DNA from: RGIG3009 sp964470515
Lineage (GTDB): Bacteria; Bacillota; Clostridia; Oscillospirales; Acutalibacteraceae
Assembly: GCA_964470515.1 (NCBI GenBank)
Contig: CAYYDD010000002.1
Location: 1 to 64,000 of the forward strand
DNA: 64,000 nucleotides
Direction: 5' to 3'
Part shown: one piece after another, positions 23,345-32,000 of the stretch
How positions within the stretch are numbered: position 1 is the stretch's first letter
How the letters are laid out: each line of letters starts with the position of its first letter
Made by a program: the position numbers and the translations under genes
The notes under the pieces: model-generated
The model's input: the letters and a program-made list of their open reading frames with translations, nothing else
The model's database searches: none
What the model was told of the DNA's origin: nothing

Positions 23345-25207
23345 ATGCCCCCTATGCAGCCTCCGGGCGGGGGAATGCGCGGCCCCGGCCGTCATCGCCC
23401 GCTGACCGAGGAGGAAAAGCGTCAGGCACCGAAGCTCAGCGGTGCGCTGCTGAAGCGTATCTTTTCGTATATGATCCCCTACTGGCGGCGGCTCATTCTG
23501 GTGATGCTTATTATTCTGCTGTCGGCGGGATTGGGGTTGCTGCCCTCGGTGCTTACCGGCCGTATGATCGACGAGGGCCTCATCGCGCGTGACCTGGACG
23601 TGCTGATCCAGCTTATCTTGCTGTCGCTGCTCGTCACGGTGGTTTCCAATCTCATCCATATTCTCCAAAGCTATTTAAATGCCACCATCGCGCAGAACAT
23701 CACCTACGATATGAAAAACCAGATGTATGCGCATCTGGAGCGGATGTCCCATCGGTTTTACACCAACCGCCCGCAGGGCGAGCTTATCACGCGGATGACG
23801 GGGGATATCAGCGGCGTGCAAGCCGTGATCGCAAATACGATGACGGGGTTGCTGTCCAACGTCGCGGTGCTGGTGACCTCGCTGGTGGCGATGTATCAGA
23901 TCCATTGGGTGCTCGCCACCGTCGGTGTGCTGCTGTTGCCGTTCTTTGTACTGCCCGCGCGTATTGTGGCGGGCTATCGCTGGAGGATCGCGTCCCGCAC
24001 GCAGGAAAAATGGGATGAGATGAACCAGATTTTGAACGAGACGATGAGCGTCAGCGGTCAGATGCTGGTCAAGCTGTTTAACAAGGAAGAAATTGAGTAC
24101 GAGAAATTCCGCACCGTCAATGGCGCGACCCGCCGCCTCAGCATCCGCGAAACGGTGGCGAGCGGTTGGTTCCGTATGGCGATCGATACGTTTATCGGCA
24201 TCGGTCCGCTGCTGATGTACCTCATTGGCGGACTGCTGATGCTGAAATGGGCCATCGGCCCGGAGCTGACCGTCGGTGATATCACCATTATGGTGACACT
24301 GCTGAATCGGATGTTCCGTCCGGTCGATCAGCTGCTCAATATCGGTGTGGATATCACACGCTCGTTGGCACTGTTCGCCCGTATTTTTGAGTATCTGGAT
24401 ATCAAGCCGGAGATTGAGGATCGCCCCGATGCACGGGAGCCCGAGACCATCCGCGGTGATCTGTGCTTTGAGCACGTTGCGTTTTCGTATCATCCCGAGA
24501 AGCCGGTGCTGCGGGATATCCATTTTTCCGTGGAGCACGGTAAGAATATCGCGGTGGTCGGCACCTCCGGTGCCGGTAAGACCACGCTTATCAGCCTGAT
24601 CCCGCGCTTGTACGACGTGACCGGCGGCCGCATCACGGTGGACGGTATCGATCTGCGCGATATCAAGCTGAAGACCCTGCGCCGCAGCATCGGTATGGTT
24701 ACGCAGGATACGTATCTGTTCAACGATACCATCCGCGAAAACCTGCTGTATGCGAAGCCCGAGGCCACGCAGGAGGAGCTGGAGGATGCTTGCCGCAAGG
24801 CCAACATCCACGACTTTATCGCCGGTCTGCCGAACGGCTACGATACCGTGGTGGGCAACCGCGGGCTGAAGCTGTCGGGCGGTGAAAAGCAGCGTGTGTC
24901 GCTGGCACGGGTGATTCTGAAAAACCCGCCCATCCTGCTGTTGGATGAGGCGACCTCGTCGCTGGATTCCATTTCCGAGAGTCATATTCAGGATGCCATT
25001 CAGCCGCTGTTGAAAAATCGCACGTCGCTGGTTGTGGCGCACCGTCTGTCCACCATTCTGTCGGCGGATGAGATACTGGTCGTAGAGGATGGTGTCGTCG
25101 TCGGTCGCGGTCCGCATCATCGCTTGGTGGAGGAGAGCCACCGCTACCGCGAGTTGTACGAAACGCAGTTCCTGCGTCCGCTTGAAAATGCCAAGAGAAA
25201 CGATTAA
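23345..25207 (+). CDS. ABC exporter, fused permease-ATPase (half-transporter)
   Basis: The 620-residue protein starts with a Pro/Gly-rich cytoplasmic leader. It has six transmembrane helices in residues 40-330 and a nucleotide-binding domain in 370-600. That domain has Walker A GTSGAGKTT, Q-loop MVTQDTYLF, signature LSGGEKQRVSLA, Walker B ILLLDEATSSLD and the H-loop VVAHRLS. This is the MsbA/LmrA type acting as a dimer; the cargo could be lipids, peptides or drugs. It follows the CopZ-like gene closely, but there is no direct link to copper. Confidence 0.92.
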   Translation: MPPMQPPGGGMRGPGRHRPLTEEEKRQAPKLSGALLKRIFSYMIPYWRRLILVMLIILLSAGLGLLPSVLTGRMIDEGLIARDLDVLIQLILLSLLVTVVSNLIHILQSYLNATIAQNITYDMKNQMYAHLERMSHRFYTNRPQGELITRMTGDISGVQAVIANTMTGLLSNVAVLVTSLVAMYQIHWVLATVGVLLLPFFVLPARIVAGYRWRIASRTQEKWDEMNQILNETMSVSGQMLVKLFNKEEIEYEKFRTVNGATRRLSIRETVASGWFRMAIDTFIGIGPLLMYLIGGLLMLKWAIGPELTVGDITIMVTLLNRMFRPVDQLLNIGVDITRSLALFARIFEYLDIKPEIEDRPDAREPETIRGDLCFEHVAFSYHPEKPVLRDIHFSVEHGKNIAVVGTSGAGKTTLISLIPRLYDVTGGRITVDGIDLRDIKLKTLRRSIGMVTQDTYLFNDTIRENLLYAKPEATQEELEDACRKANIHDFIAGLPNGYDTVVGNRGLKLSGGEKQRVSLARVILKNPPILLLDEATSSLDSISESHIQDAIQPLLKNRTSLVVAHRLSTILSADEILVVEDGVVVGRGPHHRLVEESHRYRELYETQFLRPLENAKRND

Positions 25208-25269
25208 CGATAAACAAGCGCCCCGAAAGGGGTGCCTTCCATAAAGCAGGTTTTACCTGCCGAAAAAAC

Positions 25270-25306
25270 AAAAGGAGTACGGACATTTTTGTTCGTACTC
25301 CTTTTC
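25270..25306 (+). terminator. Terminator after the ABC exporter
   Basis: A perfect 12-bp stem, AAAAGGAGTACG / CGTACTCCTTTT, about 60 bases after the stop codon. Confidence 0.65.
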
Positions 25307-25524
25307 ACACACCTTGCTCTGCAAGGTATATGTGTTACACCTTTTTTGATGTGCGGTAGCATAGCCTCGCCCCATGGGAGAAGCGGCAGCCGAAGGCTGA
25401 CAGAGAGAGTGATATTCACGCCCTCTCACCCGCTGTCGCGGGAGCTCTCCCGGAGGGAGAGCCTTTGATTTATGCGCCCCGAAAGTCCGTCAATTTTCCT
25501 GACAAGCACGGCTTTTGTGGACAC

Positions 25525-25556
25525 AAAAACGAAGCCCCGCGCGAGGCGGGGCAATA
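25525..25556 (-). terminator. Terminator of the AraC-like pseudogene
   Basis: GCCCCGC-CTCGC-GCGGGGC on the minus strand, followed by TTCGTTTTT. Confidence 0.7.
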
Positions 25557-25572
25557 ATTTATTTGCACTCAG

Positions 25573-26794
25573 TCAAAAATCAATGGAATACACGGTATTT
25601 ACTTTTTCAAATCCCAATTCAAATGCATTAAATCCTCCGTGCTTTTTTGCATATTCATCAAATTGAGCATCTTCAAAAGGAATATATCCTTTCTCCATAG
25701 CTGCATTTGTCGCCGTTAGATAAAGATATCTGATTGCATCTTTAGGAGTATCGGGTAAATTAGGTGTATGAACACAGTTGTTCAAGCAAAAGCCGTGTGT
25801 GCTCTGTAACCCGTCATAGGATATAGAAAGTAGCTTCTTGCCATCAAAAACACCAAACGGTTGCGAAAGAGGTCTTTGTTCAAGTGGCTTTTTTAGCAAG
25901 TTTTTAAGCCCGAACCCACCCGATTTCTTAAATATTTCATCGGGGTATTCTGCAATAAATTCGTCAACTGCTTCCAAATCTTGAGTCTGCAACACATGAA
26001 TATCATACTTCTGTGCTTCTTTAGACAGAACAAACGGCTCTCCGAAATACATGGTTTCGTTTCTTTCTTTTATACCTTTGAATTGAATGCCCTCAAGTGC
26101 AGATTTCACATCTTCAAAGGCCACATCTTTATGAAATATACAATCAATATTGCTGGGTTTAAAAAGTAGGAGCTTATCAATATAATCTCGAAGATTGCCC
26201 AAATCGTCAAGAACAAGTGTTAAATAAGGATTTTCGAAAAAATTATCGATTGTAACAAATCCGTTTTCAAAAGGTCTTTGTCCGAAACGATTTTTGATCC
26301 GTTAAATGCAATCGTTACTGCCGTATATCCGTAACGTTTCGCGTCTTTTTCAAGAAGCCAATCGATAACCTCGTCGGCATCTTTTTCAAAGAAGTCGGGA
26401 AGAACATGACGAAATTCAGCAACAGCGGTAGCATTCAGTTCGTTGTCGGCCCAAACAAGCGGATATGCTTTCAGTTTTTCACGATATTCACTGGGCGTTT
26501 TACCGTATTGGTCCTTAAATGCGCACGTAAATCCTTCATGACTTTCATATCCGCACTCTAAGGCGATAGATAAAATATCACGTTCGGGAGATGTACGAAG
26601 CATGCGTGCGGCACGGTTTAATTTCCTGAATTTTACGTATTCCATAACGTTAAATCCCGTATGGTTACGAAAAATACGATTAAAGTAATCCGTAGAAAAC
26701 CCCGCATTTTTTGCAACATCATCGAGAGTAGTTGTATTAGAACCCAAATTGTTGATATATTTTACAGCATTTTTATCAAGTCTCTGTTTTCCAT
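25573..26794 (-). pseudogene. AraC-family regulator with C-terminal GNAT-like domain, two frameshifts
   Basis: The N-terminal part (26747-26220) is an AraC helix-turn-helix pair: LDDVAKNAGFSTDYFNRIFR, then ILSIALECGYESHEGFTCAF with YGKTPSEYR. The frame ends early at 26220, but a second frame continues as FVTIDNFFENPYLTLVLDD and MGNLRDYIDKLL to 25573. Restoring one T in the CCTTTTG run near 26273 joins them. At the 5' end, a strong GAGGAGG and an ATG at 26794 are out of frame by two bases; removing one GA from CAGAGAC near 26784 restores them. The region is AT-rich. Two lesions favour a real pseudogene over a sequencing error. The C-terminal half (GFNAFELGFEKVNTVYSI) looks GNAT-like. Confidence 0.65.
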
Positions 26795-26893
26795 TTCTTA
26801 CCTCCTCTAATGGATAAATAAGCGGTTGGCCTCCTGCTTGTGATAATATTATATCATATCAATTTCTGTTTGTCTTGACGAAAAACGCTGAAT

Positions 26894-26928
26894 TTAAAAT
26901 GGCGTACCTGCTTTATCGCAGGTACGCC
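26894..26928 (-). terminator. Terminator of tmcAL
   Basis: A perfect 11-bp stem GGCGTACCTGC / GCAGGTACGCC, followed on the minus strand by ATTTTAAATT. Confidence 0.8.
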
Positions 26929-26955
26929 AACGGGGTGCTTGTTGTCTTTTGCGCA

Positions 26956-28164
26956 TTATTCGCGTATCAGCCCGGTTGTATGATCTTCGCCGCAGGGGAG
27001 GGGCTGCTCAAAGGCGAGCCCGTACAGATCGGTCACGCGGTTTTCCAGTGTCCACAAGGTCTGACATTCCCGGTCGAGTTTTGCTACCTGCGACGAGCGG
27101 TACAGCAGCGGCACCGTCGGCTTGGAGACGGAGAGGATCTCCTTGCCGCGCTCGTTGGCGGCCAGCACCCGCGCATACGGCGGGCGGCGGGTGGCATACC
27201 CCGTGGGGATGCCCAGATACGCCGACCAGATCAGCCGCCGTACCCGCGTCAGCGGATATCGCTTGGTCTTGATAGTCTCTTCCAATTCCGCCAGCGTTTT
27301 TGCCTTACGGATGGCGTTATACACCCGATTTTCCAAGCCCTCGGAGATGCCCGGCACCGCCTGCAGCTCCGAGGGCGTCATCCGCCGCAACCGCGCGAGG
27401 ACGGCGCGTTCGATCAGCACGGCATCCGCGGGAACGCGTCCCTTTTGCGCGGCATCCGATAAGGTCGCCGCACACGGGGCGGGCATATACGGCAGGGCGT
27501 TTATCAATCGGTCGGAGGACAGCAGCGTGCGCAGATAGGTGGCGGATGCCGTATCCCCGATGGGGGCGAGGCTGTCGTGTGCGCTGCCCTGCCGCTGCAC
27601 CGTAAACGGCGCGATACGGCTGTTCAGTCGCCGCAACGCCTTGATGTATTCAATACCCAGTGTGTTGTTGGGGGTGGCGAGCACTGCCGCGACCTTTTCG
27701 CCGCCGATCTCCGTCAGTGCTTTTTGCTGTGCCTCGGGAAACGCGATGCCCATCCCCATAAAATATTTCAGCAACGAGCCGTAGCGCGGTGACTCCATCA
27801 GCACCACCGCTTTTTCCAACGGCGCCAGTGCTCCGGCTTCACTGCCGAAGCTCAGCACGTCCACACAGCCCAAGGAGTCCAGCAGCGAGACCGCGCCGAG
27901 CGCAAACCCCTCTGCCGAGGATAAGCACCACGGTGCCGGCAACTCGATGACCAGGTCGGCTCCGCCGGCCAGTGCCGCGCGGGCGCGGTCAAACTTCGGC
28001 AGGATGGCCGGCTCACCTCGTTGCACAAAGCTGCCGCTCATCACCGCGACGATATGCGTGGCCTCACAGCCGCCGTTCTTCGCCCGCGTTTTTTCCAGAT
28101 GCCGGGCGTGCCCGTTGTGGAAAGGATTGTACTCCGCTATCACACCTGCAATACGCATCGGCAA
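26956..28164 (-). CDS. tmcAL: tRNA(Met) cytidine acetate ligase
   Basis: It activates acetate with ATP and acetylates C34 of elongator tRNA-Met. The N-terminal nucleotidyltransferase motif GVIAEYNPFHNGHARHL (HxGH-like), MSGSFVQRGEPAILPKFDRA and VIELPAPW are the YlbM/TmcAL hallmarks. The 402-residue length is normal. It diverges from the acetate kinase gene, with 112 bases between the starts. Acetate is the substrate here and the product there, so the pairing is metabolically sensible. Confidence 0.92.
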   Translation of the reverse strand: MPMRIAGVIAEYNPFHNGHARHLEKTRAKNGGCEATHIVAVMSGSFVQRGEPAILPKFDRARAALAGGADLVIELPAPWCLSSAEGFALGAVSLLDSLGCVDVLSFGSEAGALAPLEKAVVLMESPRYGSLLKYFMGMGIAFPEAQQKALTEIGGEKVAAVLATPNNTLGIEYIKALRRLNSRIAPFTVQRQGSAHDSLAPIGDTASATYLRTLLSSDRLINALPYMPAPCAATLSDAAQKGRVPADAVLIERAVLARLRRMTPSELQAVPGISEGLENRVYNAIRKAKTLAELEETIKTKRYPLTRVRRLIWSAYLGIPTGYATRRPPYARVLAANERGKEILSVSKPTVPLLYRSSQVAKLDRECQTLWTLENRVTDLYGLAFEQPLPCGEDHTTGLIRE

Positions 28165-28193
28165 ACACCTCCGTGACTTTTTTCGAAAAAGCC

Positions 28194-28222
28194 TTGAAAA
28201 ATTTTCCGTTTCGTACTATTAT
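28194..28222 (+). promoter_or_regulatory. Promoter of ackA
   Basis: TTGAAA and TATTAT with a 17-base spacer, 55 bases before the ATG. The AGGG ribosome site is weak. Confidence 0.6.
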
Positions 28223-28276
28223 AGTATACAGTAAATGATTACAAAAATCAATATCAGGGAATAGAGGCGTATGTAA

Positions 28277-29470
28277 ATGAAAATTCTGGTTATCAACGCA
28301 GGCAGTTCTTCGCTCAAGTATCAGCTTATTGATATGGACGGCGAGCTGGTCGTCGCCAAGGGTCTTTGCGAGCGCATCGGCATCGACGGTCGTTTCACGC
28401 ACAAGACCGGGGATGGCCGCGTCGTTCAGCTCGACGTGGCTATGCCGGATCACGCTACCGCGTTCGAGCAGGTCAAGCAGGCACTGACCTCGGGTGAGGG
28501 CAAGGTCGTAAACGATCTGTCCGAGATCACCGCTATCGGCCATCGCGTCGTGCAGGGAGGCTCGAAGTACGACCGCTCGGTGCGTATCGACGAGGACGTG
28601 CTGAAGGCTGTCCGTGAATACGAGATCCTGGCTCCGTTGCACAACCCCGCTTGCCTGAAGGGCATCGAGGCGGCAACGGAAGCGTTCGGCACCGAGATCC
28701 CGCAGGTCGCGGTGTTCGATACCGCGTTCCATCAGACGATGCCCGAGGTGGCGTATCTGTGGGGTCTGCCGTATGAGTACTATGAGAAGTACGGTCTGCG
28801 CCGCTACGGCTATCACGGCACGTCGCACCGCTTCGTTTCGGCACGCTGCTGCGAGCTGCTCGGCAAGCCGGACGGCAAGGGCACCCGCATCATCACCTGT
28901 CACCTCGGCAACGGCTCCTCGCTGGCCGCTCTGCGTGACGGCAAGGTCATCGACACCACGATGGGTCTGACCCCGCTGGATGGCTTCCTAATGGGTACCC
29001 GTAGCGGTGCTGTTGATCCCTCCGCCGTGACGTTCCTGATGGAAAAAGAGGGCCTCACCCCCGAAGAGATGGATTCTCTGATGAATAAGAAGTCCGGTAT
29101 GCTTGGTATTTCCGGCGTGTCCAGTGACGACCGCGATATCACCGCCGCGATGGATGCGGGCAATCCCCGCGCCAAGCTCGCGTGGGATCTGCGCAGCTAC
29201 CAGATCCTCAAGTACATCGGCGGCTACGTGGCGGCGCTGGGGGGCTTAGATGCCATCGTTTTTACCGCCGGTATCGGTGAAAACCAGGATCGTCTGCGCG
29301 CCGAGCTGTTGGAGAGTCTGGCGTATCTGGGCATCAAGGTGGATGCCGAGGCGAATAAGGTACGCGGCAAGGAGCAGGAGATCACCACGCCGGATTCTGC
29401 CGTGCGTGCGTTCATCATCCCCACCAACGAGGAGCTTGTTATTGCCCGCGACACGAAGGCTCTTATCTGA
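28277..29470 (+). CDS. ackA: Acetate kinase
   Basis: It interconverts acetyl phosphate and acetate with ADP/ATP, giving ATP in fermentation. The 397-residue protein has the N-terminal NAGSSSLKYQL, the signature VFDTAFHQTMPEVAYLWGLP, RYGYHGTSHRFVS, ITCHLGNGSS, and FTAGIGENQDRLR near the C-terminus. No phosphotransacetylase gene is adjacent, so pta must be elsewhere. It is followed by a strong terminator. Confidence 0.97.
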   Translation: MKILVINAGSSSLKYQLIDMDGELVVAKGLCERIGIDGRFTHKTGDGRVVQLDVAMPDHATAFEQVKQALTSGEGKVVNDLSEITAIGHRVVQGGSKYDRSVRIDEDVLKAVREYEILAPLHNPACLKGIEAATEAFGTEIPQVAVFDTAFHQTMPEVAYLWGLPYEYYEKYGLRRYGYHGTSHRFVSARCCELLGKPDGKGTRIITCHLGNGSSLAALRDGKVIDTTMGLTPLDGFLMGTRSGAVDPSAVTFLMEKEGLTPEEMDSLMNKKSGMLGISGVSSDDRDITAAMDAGNPRAKLAWDLRSYQILKYIGGYVAALGGLDAIVFTAGIGENQDRLRAELLESLAYLGIKVDAEANKVRGKEQEITTPDSAVRAFIIPTNEELVIARDTKALI

Positions 29471-29480
29471 GCACAAAATC

Positions 29481-29513
29481 AAAACAGGGCCGCCTGCAGG
29501 CGACCCTGTTTTT
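29481..29513 (+). terminator. Terminator of ackA
   Basis: AAACAGGG pairs with CCCTGTTT around an inner CGCC/GGCG stem, followed by TT. Confidence 0.88.
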
Positions 29514-29520
29514 CCAATGT

Positions 29521-29736
29521 TCAGCGGTTGTCGTGTTGCTCCGGCAGCGAATTGCGGCGGCGGAATAGCAGGGTAATGCACCAAATACCCGCCAGCGCGA
29601 CCAGTGTGTAGATCACACGGCTGATCGGACCGCTCTGCCCGCCGAAGATCCACGCCACCACGTCAAACTGAAACAAACCGATGCCGCCCCAGTTGAGCGC
29701 GCCGATGATCACCAAGATCAAGGCGATCGTATCCAT
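29521..29736 (-). CDS. DUF378-like small membrane protein
   Basis: The 71-residue protein has two hydrophobic segments (IALILVIIGALNWGGIGLF and RVIYTLVALAGIWCITLLF) with the ALNWG motif of the DUF378 family, then a basic tail. Function is unknown in the family. It is monocistronic on the minus strand and convergent with ackA. Confidence 0.82.
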   Translation of the reverse strand: MDTIALILVIIGALNWGGIGLFQFDVVAWIFGGQSGPISRVIYTLVALAGIWCITLLFRRRNSLPEQHDNR

Positions 29737-29896
29737 AGAAGTCGTCCCTCCTCATTTGCGAATACCTGCATAATTTGCTTTCGCAACCTTAGTATAGGCG
29801 GCTTTTTGAGGAATATGCGGCACACTTTCGCAAAATATTTACAAATCTTTCATACTCTGTCGGCAAAATGATGTATCATACTATAAGGGTGAAGGT

Positions 29897-30781
29897 ATGT
29901 TCGGCTACATTAAAACGTATCAACCGGAACTGAAAATGAGTGAATTTGAGCAATACCGCGGTCTGTACTGCTCGCTGTGCCGTCGGCTCGGCAAGCGATA
30001 CGGTCCGTCTGCGCAAATGACCCTCAGCTACGATATGACGTTTTTGCTGCTTCTGTACCTCGCGTTGGCCGAGGAGTGTCCCGGCCATCACAAAGCCCGC
30101 TGTCCGTACAACCCGCTGAAAAAGCGGATGTGTTGCGGCGAGTCCCCGTGGCTGGATCGCTGTGCCGATGCATCGGTGCTGTTGGTCTACTACAAAACGC
30201 AGGACACCATTGCCGACAGTGCGTTTTTCAAACGCCTTGCGGCTCGATTGGCATTGATCCCGGCCGCACGTCATCGCCGCCGTGCCCTCGGGTACGAGCC
30301 GGAGATGGACAAGGCGATGGCCGCATATATCGCGGCCCAGACGGCGGTGGAGCAGGCGCGTACGTTCTCAACCGATGCCGCGGCAGAGCCGACGGCGCAG
30401 TTGTTGTCGTTTTTATGCACACGGCCCGCCCGCAACGAAAATGAACGCCGTGTTCTGGAGCGTTTCGGCTACTGCCTCGGCCGCTGGGTGTATTTGATGG
30501 ACGCGGCAGACGATCTGGAAGGTGACAGCCGCACCGGCAACTACAATCCGTTGCTGGAGGATCACCGCGGTGAGCCGATCACACCCGAGCTGCTGGCCGC
30601 GTGCCGCGAGCGTGTGCGCTTTGCACTCAATGCCTCGCTGGCGGAATGTAAAGCCGCGTACGAGCTGTTGGAGATCCGTCGGTACGACGGTATCCTGCGC
30701 AACGTTCTGGAATACGGTATGGCCGGTGTACAGCACTCCGTGCTGGACGGCAGTCCCAAAATCCAAAACTGGGAGGTTTAA
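29897..30781 (+). CDS. DUF5685-like conserved protein
   Basis: The 294-residue protein has conserved Cys motifs near its N-terminus: YCSLCRRLGKRYG (about 28-40), then HHKARCPYNPLKKRMCC. A helical body with LMDAADDLEGD and GNYNPLL follows; this acidic block is the family's most distinctive motif and could bind metal. No signal peptide. It is followed 3 bases later by a J-domain gene and then a membrane protein, a conserved trio in Clostridia to my recollection. Biochemical role unknown. Confidence 0.75.
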   Translation: MFGYIKTYQPELKMSEFEQYRGLYCSLCRRLGKRYGPSAQMTLSYDMTFLLLLYLALAEECPGHHKARCPYNPLKKRMCCGESPWLDRCADASVLLVYYKTQDTIADSAFFKRLAARLALIPAARHRRRALGYEPEMDKAMAAYIAAQTAVEQARTFSTDAAAEPTAQLLSFLCTRPARNENERRVLERFGYCLGRWVYLMDAADDLEGDSRTGNYNPLLEDHRGEPITPELLAACRERVRFALNASLAECKAAYELLEIRRYDGILRNVLEYGMAGVQHSVLDGSPKIQNWEV

Positions 30782-30784
30782 ACG

Positions 30785-31378
30785 ATGAAAGATCCTTATC
30801 AGATACTCGGTATTGACCGTAACGCGACCGACGACGAGGTGAAAGACGCTTACCGTCAGCTGGCGCGCAAGTATCATCCCGATAATTACGGCGATAATCC
30901 GCTGTCCGATCTCGCGAAGGAAAAAATGCAGGAGATCAACGAGGCATACGATACCATCATCCGCGAGCGTCGCTCCGGCCATCGGCAGGGGAGTGGCAGC
31001 ACGTCCTCCGGTAGCTCGCATTATGAGGATATCCGCAATCTGATCCGCACCGGCCGCACGGCCGACGCGGAGACGTTGCTGGACGGTGTTCCCGCACCCT
31101 TGCGCGATGCGGAATGGTATTTCCTCAAGGGCAGTGTTCTCTACAAAAAAGGCTGGCTGGACGATGCGTACAGCCATTTCTCCACCGCCACGCGGATGGA
31201 TCCCGGCAACGCGGAATACCGCGCGGCGCATAACCAGCTGGAGCGTCAGCGCCAGACCGGTGCGTACCGCACGCACGGCTCCTCCGGCGGTTGCTCGGGC
31301 TGTGACGTGTGTCAGGGTCTCATTTGTGCCGACTGTTGCTGTGAATGTATGGGCGGCGACCTGATCCGCTGTTGCTAA
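30785..31378 (+). CDS. J-domain protein with TPR-like segment and Cys-rich tail
   Basis: Residues 1-62 are a J domain (DPYQILGIDRNATDDEVKDA, then YHPDNYGD; HPD is intact) expected to stimulate DnaK. Residues 80-155 look like TPR helices (AEWYFLKGSVLYKKGWLDDA). The C-terminus is unusually Cys-rich (CSGCDVCQGLICADCCCECM), not the canonical four CxxCxGxG repeats of DnaJ. It is therefore a specialised co-chaperone rather than DnaJ. Co-transcribed with the DUF5685 gene. Confidence 0.87.
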   Translation: MKDPYQILGIDRNATDDEVKDAYRQLARKYHPDNYGDNPLSDLAKEKMQEINEAYDTIIRERRSGHRQGSGSTSSGSSHYEDIRNLIRTGRTADAETLLDGVPAPLRDAEWYFLKGSVLYKKGWLDDAYSHFSTATRMDPGNAEYRAAHNQLERQRQTGAYRTHGSSGGCSGCDVCQGLICADCCCECMGGDLIRCC

Positions 31379-31396
31379 GCAAAGGGGCGTTGGTGT

Positions 31397-31936
31397 ATGA
31401 AACGTACGGCACGGATCGCGTGGAGCGGTCTGATGGGCGCGCTGGCGCTGGTGTGCTTGCTGCTCACGGTGTTCCCCTTTGCCACCTATGCGCTGCCCGC
31501 GCTGGCCTCGGTGTTTCTGATGCCGGTGGTCATCGAGTGCGGCAAGCGCTGGGCATTGGCGGTGTATGCCGCCGTGAGCTTGCTGGCGTTGCTCATCGTA
31601 TCGGATATGGAGGCGCGGCTGTTGTTCGTGTTCTTCTTCGGGTATTATCCCATCATCAAATCGTGGGCTGAGCAGCGTCATCGCGCTGTAGAATGGCTGT
31701 GTAAGCTGGGGATCTTTAATGCCGCCGTGGTATTGGCCTATACCGTGTTGTCCGCCGTCGGTTTTTCGCTTGCGGTGTTCAGTATCCCGGGTGTGGCGCT
31801 GCCGCTCGGGGTATTTCTCGCGGCGTTTCTGCTGGCGGGTAACGTGATCTTCGTGCTGTACGATATCGGCCTGACACGGCTACTCCCGCTGTACTTTTCG
31901 CGGCTTCAGCCATTGCTGCGCCGCCTCTTTCGATGA
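31397..31936 (+). CDS. Integral membrane protein of the DUF5685-DnaJ cluster
   Basis: The 179-residue protein has about five hydrophobic segments and few soluble loops; FFFGYYPIIKSWAEQR is the most distinctive stretch. It resembles small ECF/BioY-like or general membrane proteins, but no family is certain. It starts 18 bases after the J-domain gene and ends the operon. Confidence 0.65.
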   Translation: MKRTARIAWSGLMGALALVCLLLTVFPFATYALPALASVFLMPVVIECGKRWALAVYAAVSLLALLIVSDMEARLLFVFFFGYYPIIKSWAEQRHRAVEWLCKLGIFNAAVVLAYTVLSAVGFSLAVFSIPGVALPLGVFLAAFLLAGNVIFVLYDIGLTRLLPLYFSRLQPLLRRLFR

Positions 31937-31944
31937 AAAAGCCC

Positions 31945-31973
31945 TTGCATTTTCCCTGAAAATGCGGTACACT
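31945..31973 (+). promoter_or_regulatory. Promoter of the RpiR-family gene
   Basis: TTGCAT and TACACT with a 17-base spacer. GCATTTTC-CCT-GAAAATGC forms a palindrome exactly across the spacer and could be an operator. Confidence 0.6.
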
Positions 31974-32000
31974 TAACAAACTACCGCCAAGAAGGGTCGG

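Larger units (their letters stand above)
25208..25572. repeat. 365-base intergenic region with a repeat-bounded segment
   Basis: No gene is seen. GCGCCCCGAAAG occurs at 25218-25229 and again at 25474-25485, bracketing 244 bases. Between them are a strong hairpin (25270-25306) and a GC-rich element with palindromes such as GCTCTCCC-GGA-GGGAGAGC (25446-25465), resembling interspersed elements of this bacterial family. Confidence 0.45.

Noticed and set aside
23675..25141. 488-codon minus-strand ORF over the ABC exporter
   Set aside because: His/Gln/Arg-rich translation typical of the reverse complement of a GC-rich gene; the plus-strand gene has all ABC motifs.
23143..25207. CopZ-like gene plus ABC exporter as a copper-resistance operon
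   Set aside because: There is no CsoR, P-type ATPase or metal motif in the exporter; adjacency alone is not enough.
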